From Asaia bogorensis (GTDB taxonomy: Bacteria; Pseudomonadota; Alphaproteobacteria; Acetobacterales; Acetobacteraceae): a stretch of 64,000 bases of DNA. Position 1 is the stretch's first letter; each line of letters begins with the position of its first letter. Made by a program: the position numbers and the translations under genes. The DNA is taken from assembly GCA_945868845.1 (NCBI GenBank), contig CAMBMS010000002.1, forward strand, positions 124,001-188,000, read 5' to 3'. Shown in pieces: positions 25,723 through 34,425 of the stretch. The notes below the pieces were generated by a model, which saw only the letters and a program-made list of their open reading frames with translations, had not been told where the DNA came from and ran no database searches.

Positions 25723-26775
25723 TTACTCTCCCGCTGGCGCGGCGCCTGGTGCGGATACGGCGGTTCGCGGTATGTCGGCGAATGCCTCCTCCCACGAGCC
25801 AGTGGTCGAGGCCTTGCTGTATTCGGTGGCACGGTTTTCGAAGAAATTTGCGTGTTCCACCGCGTTCAGCATCTCATCCAGCCAGGGCAGCGGGTTCTTC
25901 GCCACATGATAGAGCGGGTTTAGGCCGAGCTGCACCAGCCGGCGATCGGCGATGTAGCGGATATACTGCTTCACCTCCGGCGCCGCCAAACCCTGCACTG
26001 CGCCCTGCTCGAACGCTAGGTCGATGAAAGCGTCCTCGTGATCCACGATGGTGGCGCAGGTAATGTAGAGCTCGCGCTTCAGGTCCTCGGTCCAGATTTC
26101 CGGGTTTTCCTGCACGAAGGTGCGGAACAGCTTGATGATGCTCTCACAATGCAGGCTTTCGTCGCGCACCGACCATGTGATGATCTGGCCCATCCCCTTC
26201 ATTTTTCCGAAGCGCGGAAAGTTCAGCAGAATGGCGAAGGAGGCGAACAATTGCAGCCCTTCGGTAAAGGCGCCGAACGCTGCCAGCGTCTTGGCGGTCT
26301 CGTGTTTATTGCCAATCTGGAACGTATGCATGTAGTCGTATTTGGCTTTCATTTCCTTGTATTTTAGAAACGCCTGGTACTCGATCTCAGGCATGCCGAT
26401 GGTATCGAGTAGATGGCTGTACGCGGCCACATGCACGGTTTCGATATTGGAGAACGCCGACAGCATCATCAGCACTTCGGTGGGTTTGAACACCTGGCTG
26501 TACTGTTTCATGTAGCAGTTGTTCACTTCCACATCGGCCTGGGTGAAGAAGCGGAAGATCTGCGTCAGCAGGTTCCGCTCTCCATCGGACAAATTCCGAT
26601 GCCAGTCCTTCACGTCATCGGCCAGCGGCACCTCCTCGGGCAGCCAGTGCACGCGCTGCTGCATCAGCCAGGCTTCATAGGCCCAAGGGTAGCGGAACGG
26701 CTTGTAAACCGGGTTTTCTGTCAGCAAGTCGAAGCGAACCGGGTGTTCGTCGGCCGGGCGCGTGGTGCCATCCAT
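25723..26775 (-). CDS. nrdB: Class I ribonucleotide reductase small subunit
   Basis: The subunit carries the di-iron tyrosyl radical needed for deoxyribonucleotide synthesis. In 350 residues the ligands and radical are visible: Asp81 (FTQADVEVNN), Glu112 and His115, and Tyr119, in ETVHVAAYSHL. A second set lies in GAFTEGLQLFASF and SVRDESLHCES. The presence of Tyr at 119 indicates a normal class Ia-type radical rather than the Mn/Fe type. The C-terminal tail for binding the large subunit ends SAPGAAPAGE. The large subunit is not in the window. A possible NrdR site lies 80-130 bases upstream. Confidence 0.95.
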   Translation of the reverse strand: MDGTTRPADEHPVRFDLLTENPVYKPFRYPWAYEAWLMQQRVHWLPEEVPLADDVKDWHRNLSDGERNLLTQIFRFFTQADVEVNNCYMKQYSQVFKPTEVLMMLSAFSNIETVHVAAYSHLLDTIGMPEIEYQAFLKYKEMKAKYDYMHTFQIGNKHETAKTLAAFGAFTEGLQLFASFAILLNFPRFGKMKGMGQIITWSVRDESLHCESIIKLFRTFVQENPEIWTEDLKRELYITCATIVDHEDAFIDLAFEQGAVQGLAAPEVKQYIRYIADRRLVQLGLNPLYHVAKNPLPWLDEMLNAVEHANFFENRATEYSKASTTGSWEEAFADIPRTAVSAPGAAPAGE

Positions 26776-26853
26776 GGGTCGTTCTGCCGCTGCTTCAGGG
26801 TGAGGTCATATTAGGAACAGTATCATAGCCCGGCCCGGCGCGATTCCTAGCCC

Positions 26854-26902
26854 CCACAAAATATAGTTTGCGCTATTGGTGGATGGACCCCAGATTTGGT
26901 GG
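26854..26902. promoter_or_regulatory. Candidate pair of NrdR boxes upstream of nrdB
   Basis: CCACAAAATATAGTTT (26854-26869) matches the NrdR consensus ACACTATATATAGTGT at 12 of 16 positions. ACCCCAGATTTGGTGG (26887-26902) matches at 10 of 16, with 33 bases start to start, about three helical turns. NrdR normally represses ribonucleotide reductase genes from paired sites near the promoter. The sites lie between nrdB and the divergent thiolase gene. The first is convincing, the second weak. Confidence 0.5.
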
Positions 26903-26977
26903 AAACCAGAAACCCTTGCGTCAAGCCCTGCCACGTGTGACAGGGCTTGTCAAAGATGCTGGCAATAGGAGATTCCC

Positions 26978-28162
26978 ATGATGCAGCGCGATGTGGTTGT
27001 GGTTTCCGGCGTGCGCACCGCCATTGGCGATTTCGGCGGCAGCCTGAAGGATATTGCCCCCACTGAACTGGGTTCGCAGGTGATGCGCGAAGCGCTTTCC
27101 CGCGCCGGCGTTGATGGCGCGGAGGTGGGCCATGTGGTGTTGGGCAATGTCATCCATACAGAAGCTAAGGACATGTACCTTTCCCGAGTTGCTGCCATGG
27201 GCGCCGGGGTGGGCGAGCATGTCCCTGCCCTTACCCTGAACCGGCTGTGCGGTTCGGGCCTGCAGGCGGTGATCTCGGCGGCGCAGACCATCATGCTGGG
27301 TGATGCCGACATTGCCGTCGGCGGCGGGGCCGAGAGCATGAGCCGCGCTGCTTACTTGGCATCCGGCATGCGCTGGGGTGCCCGCATGGGCGACAGCCAG
27401 ATGGTGGATATGATGGTCGCCGCCCTGCACGACCCGTTCCACAAGATCCATATGGGCGAAACGGCGGAGAACCTCGCCGAATCCCACCAGATCACCCGCG
27501 CCCAGCAGGACGCGACCGCAGTGGAGTCGCATCGCCGCGCCTCCCGCGCGATCAGTGAGGGCCGATTCAAGGACCAGATCCTGCCGGTGGTGCTGAAGAC
27601 CCGTAAAGGGGAAACCGTGTTTGACACCGACGAGCATGTCCGCGCCGATGCCTCGGAAGCCGACATGGCGAAGCTGCGGGCCGTGTTCCGCAAGGATGGC
27701 ACTGTCACCGCCGGCAATGCGTCGGGCATCAACGATGGCGCGGCGGCCGTGGTGCTGATGGAAGCCGGCGTGGCCGCGAAACGCGGCGCCAAGGCGATGG
27801 GAAGGCTGGTGGCCTATGCCCATGCCGGTGTCGATCCGAAGATCATGGGTATTGGCCCGGTGCCGGCCACCCGCATGGCGCTCGCTCGCGCCGGGCTGAG
27901 CGTGGCGGACATGGATGTGATCGAATCCAACGAAGCCTTCGCTGCACAGGCCTGCGCGGTGGCGAAGGATCTTGGCTTTGATCCTGGAAAAACCAACCCG
28001 AACGGCTCCGGCATCTCGCTCGGCCATCCGGTGGGGGCCACGGGGACCATCCTGGTGGTGAAGGCGCTGAATGAGTTGGCGCGAATCGGCGGTCGCTATG
28101 CGTTGGTGACGATGTGCATCGGCGGTGGCCAGGGCATCGCGGCGATCTTCGAGCGGACCTGA
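26978..28162 (+). CDS. Acetyl-CoA C-acyltransferase (thiolase)
   Basis: The 394-residue thiolase joins or splits acyl-CoA units. The acyl-carrying cysteine is C91 in NRLCGSGLQAV. The GHPVGATG block holds the catalytic histidine and CIGGGQG holds the second catalytic cysteine near the C terminus. SNEAFAAQ is the NEAF motif. A biosynthetic PhaA/AtoB-type role (two acetyl-CoA to acetoacetyl-CoA) is likely by similarity, but a beta-oxidation role is possible. AGGAGA lies 6 bases before the ATG. It appears monocistronic. Confidence 0.93.
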   Translation: MMQRDVVVVSGVRTAIGDFGGSLKDIAPTELGSQVMREALSRAGVDGAEVGHVVLGNVIHTEAKDMYLSRVAAMGAGVGEHVPALTLNRLCGSGLQAVISAAQTIMLGDADIAVGGGAESMSRAAYLASGMRWGARMGDSQMVDMMVAALHDPFHKIHMGETAENLAESHQITRAQQDATAVESHRRASRAISEGRFKDQILPVVLKTRKGETVFDTDEHVRADASEADMAKLRAVFRKDGTVTAGNASGINDGAAAVVLMEAGVAAKRGAKAMGRLVAYAHAGVDPKIMGIGPVPATRMALARAGLSVADMDVIESNEAFAAQACAVAKDLGFDPGKTNPNGSGISLGHPVGATGTILVVKALNELARIGGRYALVTMCIGGGQGIAAIFERT

Positions 28163-28311
28163 GGACCTGCAACCGCTCATCGGCCGGCCCTGCGTGCGGG
28201 AAGTGTGCCAATAAAATTCACTAGAGGCGGAGAACGGCGACAGCTACCTCCTGAAGCAGAGCAATCTTCGCCAGCGTGGTGCCCGTGCCACCAATATCCC
28301 CGACAGCCCTC

Positions 28312-28992
28312 CTACAGCCGGTCGGACTGAAGTGCGCGGCCTGGCTGGGCATCGCATTCGTGGTCCTTCTTCGGGATCAAATCATACGGCAACGCAAAAC
28401 CCGGCATGGCTTTCAGTCGGTCCGACCATACGACGATGTGCGGCCAGTTGGCGATTTCGAACCCGCCCTCTGCCATGAACACCATCCGGCCCCAGCAGCT
28501 GAGATCGGCAATGGTACAATTGTCTCCGACCAGCCATGCACGGTTGGCTAGGGTCGCGTTCACGAAATCCAGTGCCGCGACGGCTTGCGGACGAAAGTAA
28601 TCGATGATCATCGGGTTCACTGCGCGAAACCGCGCGAAATGCCTTATTTTCGCGATGTTTGTGATCTGATCGGCTTCCCAGGACAACCATTCGCGCGCCT
28701 GCCAGCGCTCTTGCTCTGTCCGACCTTCGAAATGTTTGGTGACGCGCGCCAGATAATCCAGGATTGGATTGGAATGCACGATCGTCAGCCCGCGATGGCG
28801 CAAGGCTGGCACGGTGCCGTAGCGATTGACCGCCAGATATTCCGCCTCACGCTGCACGCCGTTTTTCAGATTGACTGTGCGGAACGAAAATGCTTCGCCG
28901 CACAGCGCCAGGAATAGCATCGGCTTGTAGCTGGAACTGGACGTAAAACTTCCATAGAGTGTTAACCGCTCCGGTGACGGCAGCTCGAACAC
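28312..28992 (-). CDS. Glutathione S-transferase family protein
   Basis: The protein has the two GST domains: a thioredoxin-like part with LTLYGSFTSSSSYKPMLFL and the NRYGTVPALRHRGLTIVHS glutathione-binding segment, then a helical domain with LVGDNCTIADLSCWGRM (the N-capping box near the C terminus). The GTG at 28992 (VFELPSPERL) gives a normal 226-residue length, with GGAG 8 bases upstream. The in-frame ATG at 29124 would add 44 residues read from the decayed TPR gene behind it, so I prefer the shorter form. The substrate is unknown. Confidence 0.82.
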   Translation of the reverse strand: MFELPSPERLTLYGSFTSSSSYKPMLFLALCGEAFSFRTVNLKNGVQREAEYLAVNRYGTVPALRHRGLTIVHSNPILDYLARVTKHFEGRTEQERWQAREWLSWEADQITNIAKIRHFARFRAVNPMIIDYFRPQAVAALDFVNATLANRAWLVGDNCTIADLSCWGRMVFMAEGGFEIANWPHIVVWSDRLKAMPGFALPYDLIPKKDHECDAQPGRALQSDRL

Positions 28993-29124
28993 GGCGGTGG
29001 CTCCGGTGATTTCCGGTTCAGTGTAGGGCGGAAACCCCCGCCACCGGAACCCTGTGTGGCTCTGGGCGGCGTTGGCCCAGAATGCGCCGCGCGGCATCCA
29101 GCCGCCCGGCGCTGATGCGTTCAT

Positions 29125-30192
29125 GTTGGACTATGACCGGTTCGATCGCGGCGATGGTGGCGACAAGGTCACCGCGCAGAAACGTGGCAAACCCGCGTAA
29201 CGAGGCCGGCACCACGGGGCCGGAGGTGGGCCGTCCCTCGGCCGCCATCGTTGCCATCTCATGCAGCCGTGCCGTCAGCACGGCATCGTCGGCGGCAACG
29301 GCATCGTCGAGCGCGATATGGGTATTGGCAAAACCGTTTATGGCATGCGGAAACATTCGGTGCTCATAGTCATGCACCCCGCGCCAGAGAAGGGCTACCG
29401 CGTACGTTATCGCATCCAGCGGTAGCCCCATGTGGCGCCTGGTGCAATGGCATCAGCATAGATGCGTGATGCCTCCGCCATATTGCGGGCCTCCAGTTCG
29501 CAGAACGCCAGATGCCAGCTGATATGGTAATACAACTTCCCGTCACGGGGATAATCGGAAGTCTAGAATTTTAAGTAAGTACGCGCAGATTTCTGCTCGT
29601 TTTTCTCATAATAAACATGCGGGCGGATATGCGCGCCGTGTTCACGTTGGCCGGTTTCATCCTTGGCGAAGGCATGCTAAAAATTGAACTACAAATCGTC
29701 GCCGTATTGCGTCGCCAGTCCGTCCAGCAGCGTCACATACTCCTACTCGCGCCCGGCGCTGCCGGAGAGACCGATCAGGCCGAAGGGCGAGGTGCAGGGA
29801 CTAAATATCATTGCATCGCACGGCTAGGTTTTCAGATGTTCCTTGGCTGCCGTCACCGCCACATCGCCCTGACCGGTGAGGACGAGGTTGTAGCAAGCCA
29901 GATAATCGGCCTCGCACGCCGGCAGTTTTTTGGCCGTGGTATTGGCGTCCGCCATGGCGGCGCTGGCGGGGCCGGCCTCGCCGTGCAGCGGATGGGCACG
30001 GGCCTTTCCGGCATAGTCAAGCGCGAAACGTGGGTCGGCCGCGATAGCGTGCGTAAAGGCGTCGGTCGGACTGGGGTTGCCCGAAAACTGCAGATCGCAA
30101 CCTTCGACATAGGCATCGCGCGTGGCGGGTGAGGAGGTGGAAATGGCAAGCCTATACCGATCCGTCAGTATGACTTCTCTCCGGTGGTCCAA
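29125..30192 (-). pseudogene. TTC38-like tetratricopeptide repeat gene, decayed
   Basis: Fragments of one TPR protein lie in order on the minus strand: LTDRYRLAISTSSPATRDAY, DYAGKARAHPLHGEAGPASA, SPFGLIGLSGSAGRE, TLLDGLATQYGDD, YYHISWHLAFCELEARNMAE, GLPLDAITYAVALLWRGVHD. They match TTC38-type repeat proteins. An in-frame TAG follows EHLKT at 29824, another falls after GSAGRE, and a one-base shift occurs near 29430 within the WGLPLD motif. The 1.1-kb interval holds no intact gene. Confidence 0.82.
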
Positions 30193-30234
30193 TCGGGAGA
30201 GATTATTTACGATGATCGGTTAACGGCAAGCCGC

Positions 30235-30873
30235 TCAGGACGCCGCGTCGATTGCCTTGTTGATTGCCCGAACGCCGCCAGCCGGGCCATCGGGATGGTT
30301 CCAGACACCACCGATGATCGCCAGAAAATCGGCGCCAGCCTGCACCAGCGGTGCCAGATTCTCTGCCGTGATGCCACCGATGGCGCAGCAGGGAATTTCC
30401 ATCATCTCCGACCACCAGCGCAAAATTTCCGGATTGGCGAGGTTTGTTACTTCCTTGGAATTGGACGGGTAGAACGCACCGAACGCGGCATAGTCCGCGC
30501 CATCCTGACCCGCTTGCATCGCCAGGTCGCGCGAGGATTTGCAGGTGACGCCGAGCATCAGGTCCGGGCCCATGATTTCCCGGGCTTTCTGCGCTGCCAT
30601 ATCTTCCTGGCCGACATGCGCGCCGTCGCAGCCCGTGGACACCACTAGATCGGCGCGATCGTTTAGCAGGAATGCCACATCGCGCGCCTGCGTGACCGGA
30701 CGCAGCGCGTCGATGGTGCGCTTCCACGCGTCATCGGTCTCGTTTTTGATGCGCAGCTGAACGGCGGCGCAATCGCCTGCATCCAGCGCTTGCGCCAGTA
30801 GGTCCGGGAAAATTTGGAGATCAAATTTTTCCGGGGTGATGATGTACAGGCGGCATGTATCTGGACCGGTCAT
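30235..30873 (-). CDS. thiE: Thiamine phosphate synthase
   Basis: ThiE couples the thiazole and pyrimidine halves of thiamine. The 212-residue barrel shows RLYIITPEKF at the start, AAVQLRIKN (strand 2), FLLNDRADLV, GAHVGQEDM (the HLGQxD motif) and CCAIGGITAENL, with GADFLAIIGGVW at the end. Arg and Lys residues for pyrophosphate binding are in place. It stands alone, with no other thi gene and no recognisable TPP riboswitch in the 160 bases upstream. The family also contains TenI-type aminases, but length and motifs favour ThiE. Confidence 0.9.
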   Translation of the reverse strand: MTGPDTCRLYIITPEKFDLQIFPDLLAQALDAGDCAAVQLRIKNETDDAWKRTIDALRPVTQARDVAFLLNDRADLVVSTGCDGAHVGQEDMAAQKAREIMGPDLMLGVTCKSSRDLAMQAGQDGADYAAFGAFYPSNSKEVTNLANPEILRWWSEMMEIPCCAIGGITAENLAPLVQAGADFLAIIGGVWNHPDGPAGGVRAINKAIDAAS

Positions 30874-31040
30874 CGTGCAAGCTGTTCCCGTGTTGCGTTA
30901 TGGCGATTGGATCAGGATGGTGATTAGGTCAGGTAGGCGGATATTATTCCCGGGATGGGGACGTTCTTGATATCTTGGAATGGCTGCCATTAGAAATCAG
31001 CTGCAGCCTTCCATACCATAGCATTTGGAGACGATCATGA

Positions 31041-31514
31041 GTGCCCCACGCTGCGGCGCCGTTATCGTCGCACCCTTTCCCTGGCGGCGATCTGGGCAGT
31101 ACAGGTCATGGCGCGCAGACCGGCGACTATATTGCCGCCGCCAGCGACGCCAACCAGGCCTTCTATGCTGCGGGTTCCGCGCGCCATAACGGGCCGGAGG
31201 AGCGGGCTTGGGCTTATGAAAGTTGCGTCTCCTGGGTCGGTCCAAGCCAAGCGGCACCCGTCATGGAATGGGTTGCGGTACGACCCCCGGCTGTCGGGCT
31301 CATTGATCGCTGGGCACAGATTTCCGTCAGGGCAGTCGGGACGACAATCCATGTGAACGGCGACCTGGCCTGGGCGATCGGCCAGGAAATCAACAAGGGA
31401 AAACTGAAGAATGGTAATGCCTTTAGCTTTACGACCGTGGTGACCAGCATATTCGAAAAGCGGGACGGGCGCTGGTTAATGGTCTTGCATCACGCCAATG
31501 CGCCGCTGCGATAG
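31041..31514 (+). pseudogene. SnoaL/NTF2-like domain gene, probably frameshifted at the 5' end
   Basis: From about residue 28 the frame reads DYIAAASDANQAFYAAGSAR and DRWAQISVRAVGTTIHVNGD, ending FTTVVTSIFEKRDGRWLMVL. This is the NTF2/SnoaL-like (DUF4440) pattern of small cone-shaped proteins. The first 25 codons show no homology. A neighbouring frame instead encodes RRRYRRTLSLAAIWAVQVMA (about 31049-31110), like a signal peptide, implying that one or two frameshifts separated it from the domain. If translated, it would begin at the GTG at 31041. The domain itself is intact, so a cytoplasmic product remains possible. Confidence 0.6.
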
Positions 31515-31648
31515 ACCGGTCCTAGGGGCACGCTCGAGCAAGATAAATCGTTAATGGTCCGCCGGAGCTTGTCCTCGGGTTGGACTACGGCAAAACCCGG
31601 GGGGCGCGAACCCGAGGGGTGGATCATGACACGTGATACGGGGGAAAG

Positions 31649-32569
31649 TCAGAACTTGCCGAGATAGATGTCGATGATCTTGCCAAGCATCTCTAGCGCC
31701 TCTTTCTTCGGCCGCTGGAAGGTGTTCCGGCCAATGATGGACCCGTTTGCCCCACCGTCGCGCAACCCGCGAATTTCTTCGTACAACCCATCCAACCCCT
31801 TCGCCTCGCCGCCCGAGAACACGACGATGCGCTTGCCGTTGAAGGACGCCTGCATCACATGCCCGACCCGCTTGGCAAGGGTGGAGCCATCGATCTTGTT
31901 ATCCGCGTAGGTCTTTTTCGCGGCGTCCAGCGAGACATTATCGGTGGGTGGCTTCACCTTGATGATATGCGCGCCCATCAGCGCCGCCATCTGCGCGGCA
32001 TAGGCGCAGATATCCATCGCGGTCTCCGCCACCTTGTCCAAATTCGGCCCGCGCGGATAGCTCCACACCACCACGACGAGGCCGGCCGCCTTCGCCTCTT
32101 CTGCCATCTCGCGCAGTTCCTCCATCTGGTCGAAGGCATACTCGCTGCCCGGATAGATGGTGAACCCGATCGCCGAACAACCCAGGCGCAGCGCGTCCGA
32201 AACCGACGCCGTCACAGCCTGATCCTTCGACGTGGCCAGCGAATTGGAGGAATTAACTTTTAAGATCGTCGGGATGGCCCCCGCATAGGTGTTGGCACCT
32301 AGCTCGATCATGCCCAGCGGCGCGGCATAGGCATTCAGCCCGGCCTCGATGGCGATCTGGTAGAGATAATGCGGGTCATAGGCGGCAGGATTAGGCGCGA
32401 AGCTGCGCGCTGGTCCATGCTCGAACCCCTGGTCCACGGGCAGGATGACCACTTTGCCGGTGCCGCCGAGTTTGCCCTCCATCAGGATGCGCGCGAGGTT
32501 GCCTTTGGTGCCGGGATTGTCGCTCTCGTAATTGTCGAGAATTTTTTTCACTTTTTGGGTGATACGCAT
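31649..32569 (-). CDS. Class I fructose-bisphosphate aldolase (DhnA/FbaB type)
   Basis: The 306-residue Schiff-base aldolase interconverts fructose 1,6-bisphosphate and triose phosphates. Family blocks are KVVILPVDQGFEHGPARSF, SAIGFTIYPGSEYAFDQM, VVVWSYPRGPNL, GAHIIKVKPPTDN (candidate Schiff-base Lys) and RIVVFSGGEAKGLDGLYEEI. The ATG at 32569 has GGAG 10 bases upstream; the longer frame to 32638 has no support. A small gene precedes it by 43 bases on the same strand. Confidence 0.93.
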   Translation of the reverse strand: MRITQKVKKILDNYESDNPGTKGNLARILMEGKLGGTGKVVILPVDQGFEHGPARSFAPNPAAYDPHYLYQIAIEAGLNAYAAPLGMIELGANTYAGAIPTILKVNSSNSLATSKDQAVTASVSDALRLGCSAIGFTIYPGSEYAFDQMEELREMAEEAKAAGLVVVVWSYPRGPNLDKVAETAMDICAYAAQMAALMGAHIIKVKPPTDNVSLDAAKKTYADNKIDGSTLAKRVGHVMQASFNGKRIVVFSGGEAKGLDGLYEEIRGLRDGGANGSIIGRNTFQRPKKEALEMLGKIIDIYLGKF

Positions 32570-32612
32570 CGAGACATTCTCCTGCAGGCCAAGCTTTGCG
32601 GCTGCGCGGGTA

Positions 32613-33041
32613 CTAGCGCAGCGGCGGCGGTCTGTCACGATACGACAACCAGTCCCGCACGCGCCGTTCTGCCCCGCGCTCGGCTAGATCCAGGGCTTGC
32701 GGGCGCAGCGGGCACACGCGGGCTCCAAGCGCTGCCGCCGTCGCCGCAACCGCCGCGAAGGCTGGGCACGCTGGATCGAGAATGAGTGTGCGCTGCCCCA
32801 GCCGCAAGGCCGCTAGCGCCAGCCCCGCGGCGTCGGCGCAATCCAGCCAATCCGCCGTCACCACCCCCGGAAACTGTGCCCGCGCCAGGCGCATCAACGC
32901 CAGCCACCAGCCTGGCCCGGCGAACACGGCTGCTCCCGGCGCGGACAGCAGGGTTACGGCCAGGCCCGGCGCGCAGGCCAGCGCTACGTCCGCCATGCCA
33001 TGCACCACCACCGTCGGTTCCTGCGTTGCCCTCTCCAACAT
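32613..33041 (-). CDS. Hypothetical protein upstream of aldolase
   Basis: The 142-residue protein is rich in Ala, Leu and Arg. It has no clear membrane helix and no motif I recognise. The pattern of short hydrophobic strands with helices (TVVVHGMADVALACAPGLAV, RTLILDPACPAFAAVAATAA) suggests a small alpha/beta Rossmann-like fold. It precedes the aldolase gene by 43 bases and is divergent from the zapA operon. It may be a member of a conserved alphaproteobacterial group, but I cannot name it. Confidence 0.65.
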   Translation of the reverse strand: MLERATQEPTVVVHGMADVALACAPGLAVTLLSAPGAAVFAGPGWWLALMRLARAQFPGVVTADWLDCADAAGLALAALRLGQRTLILDPACPAFAAVAATAAALGARVCPLRPQALDLAERGAERRVRDWLSYRDRPPPLR

Positions 33042-33139
33042 GCTTGACCTTCAAGCCGTTACGGGGCTTCAGTGCAAGCGAATCACGCATCCGCCGCGAA
33101 TCGCGCCGGCCCCCCAAGGAGGTTCTCCGCAGGAGTTCG

Positions 33140-33346
33140 ATGAGTAGCGCCACCGAAAACCCGACTGAAGCCGTGCAGCGCCTGGAGCAAGCTTTGGAAC
33201 GAATCGCCCTGGCGATGGCCAGCGCCAGGGCCCCGAAAGCTGCGCCCGCGCAGCAGGCCACGCAGCAAACCGCCGAGGCGAAGGCTCGTCTGGATGCGCT
33301 GATCGGTAAACTGCGCGTCGGCCTTGCCGAACGCCCGCGCGGCTGA
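33140..33346 (+). CDS. Small coiled-coil protein upstream of ZapA
   Basis: This 68-residue protein is mainly one long helix (EAVQRLEQALERIALAMASA and AEAKARLDALIGKLRVGLAE) with heptad spacing. AGGAG precedes the ATG by 4 bases. It lies 12 bases before zapA, a place where Alphaproteobacteria often encode a small helical protein (for example DUF4164), suggesting a role beside ZapA at the division ring. That role is inference from position. There is no membrane segment. Confidence 0.75.
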   Translation: MSSATENPTEAVQRLEQALERIALAMASARAPKAAPAQQATQQTAEAKARLDALIGKLRVGLAERPRG

Positions 33347-33358
33347 GGGAGAACACGC

Positions 33359-33694
33359 ATGGCCCTCGTCACCGTCACCATCAACGGTTACCCGTACAGC
33401 GCCGGTTGCGAGGGTGGCCAGGAAGAGCATCTGCGCCAAATGGCTGTCGAAGTGGACCGGCGCGTGCAATATCTGAAGACCCTGGTCGGCCAGGGCGGCC
33501 AGGGTGGCGAAGCCGAGGTACTGGTACTCGCCGCGCTGTTGCTGGCCGATGAGGTGCATGATCTCCGCCAGGAAGCCGACCAGGCGCTGATGAGCACCAG
33601 TTCCGTCCGCGGCGGCGAGGCCCAGCTCAGCCGGCGGCTGAATAAGATCGCGGCTCGTGCGGAAGAGATTGCGAAGAATCTCGAGCACCCGTAA
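33359..33694 (+). CDS. zapA: Cell division protein ZapA
   Basis: ZapA cross-links FtsZ filaments at midcell. The 111-residue protein has the N-terminal beta-hairpin VTVTINGYPYSAGCEGGQEE, the HLRQMAVEVDRRVQYLK helix, and a C-terminal coiled coil (LAALLLADEVHDLRQEADQA). Length is typical. It follows the small helical gene by 12 bases and is followed by the 6S RNA locus and fthC, the conserved proteobacterial arrangement. Confidence 0.93.
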   Translation: MALVTVTINGYPYSAGCEGGQEEHLRQMAVEVDRRVQYLKTLVGQGGQGGEAEVLVLAALLLADEVHDLRQEADQALMSTSSVRGGEAQLSRRLNKIAARAEEIAKNLEHP

Positions 33695-33696
33695 GC

Positions 33697-33828
33697 TGTA
33701 TGGGCGGAGCTGCTGGGTGCGTCAGGCTATACATCCCCAGGGCCAGTAAGCATCTCCCTCGGGAGCTGGCTCTGTTGTGATCTTGGTCATGATATCTGGC
33801 GCCCACCTGCACAAGCAGGCTCTGGGAG
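33697..33828 (+). ncRNA. ssrS: 6S RNA
   Basis: 6S RNA mimics an open promoter and binds housekeeping RNA polymerase in stationary phase. The gap between zapA and fthC is its conserved site. A closing stem pairs GCTGGGTGCGTCAGG (33712-33726) with TCTGGCGCCCACCTGC (33795-33810). A large internal bubble follows. The terminal arm pairs CAGGGCCAG (33738-33746) with CTGGCTCTG (33766-33774), capped by CTCC/CTCG/GGAG. Ends are approximate to about 10 bases. Confidence 0.8.
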
Positions 33829-33846
33829 GATGACACGCCAACGGCC

Positions 33847-34425
33847 ATGGTGGCTCCGCACTTTCTCCCCTTACTCAGCGCACGCAAGCGCGCGGCACGG
33901 GCAACGGCGAAAGCCGCGCGGGTGGGCTCCGATCCGGCGCTGGGCGGCGAGCTTGCGCGCCATGTGCTGGATGGCTTTCCGCCACCTGCCGGCGCCATCG
34001 TCGCCGGCTATTGGCCGATGGGCACGGAGATCGATATTTCTTCCCTTCTGATTGCCCTACATGCGCGTGGCCATCGCATCGTGTTGCCAGTCACGCCAAA
34101 GCGTGGCGCGGCATTGACCTTCCGTCAATGGCATCCAGGTGCCGCGATGATGCCAGAGGCTTTTGGCACGCACCACCCGACCGGGGTGGAACTGGTGCCA
34201 GACTACTTGCTGGTGCCGCTGCTGGCCTTCGACCGGGCGGGACGCCGGCTGGGCTATGGCGGCGGGTATTACGATCGCACCCTGGCCGCCTTGCCGTGCG
34301 CCATCGCGCTGGGCTGTGCCTTCGCCGCGCAGGAGATGGACGAAGTCCCCGCCGGCCCCTACGACATCGCCCTGCCCGCCATCGCTACGGAACGCGGGGT
34401 GATACGCTTTGAAGGTGCTGGATGA
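33847..34425 (+). CDS. fthC: 5-formyltetrahydrofolate cyclo-ligase
   Basis: The enzyme uses ATP to turn 5-formyl-THF into 5,10-methenyl-THF, returning a stored folate to one-carbon metabolism. In 192 residues the typical elements are KRAARATAKAARV near the N terminus, AGYWPMGTEIDISSLL, DYLLVPLLAFDRAGRRLGYG and GGGYYDRTLA, the ATP/folate site. The name ygfA is also used. It follows the 6S RNA gene and overlaps the next gene by ATGA, so the two are coupled. Confidence 0.93.
   Translation: MVAPHFLPLLSARKRAARATAKAARVGSDPALGGELARHVLDGFPPPAGAIVAGYWPMGTEIDISSLLIALHARGHRIVLPVTPKRGAALTFRQWHPGAAMMPEAFGTHHPTGVELVPDYLLVPLLAFDRAGRRLGYGGGYYDRTLAALPCAIALGCAFAAQEMDEVPAGPYDIALPAIATERGVIRFEGAG

Noticed and set aside
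30874-31040. TPP riboswitch upstream of thiE
   Set aside because: No CUGAGA or thi-box core is visible in the 160 bases upstream.
31573-31617. Terminator from CCTCGGGTT / AACCCGAGG between the SnoaL-like and aldolase genes
   Set aside because: The arms are perfect but enclose 27 bases, no T-run follows on either strand, and the site lies awkwardly for both genes.
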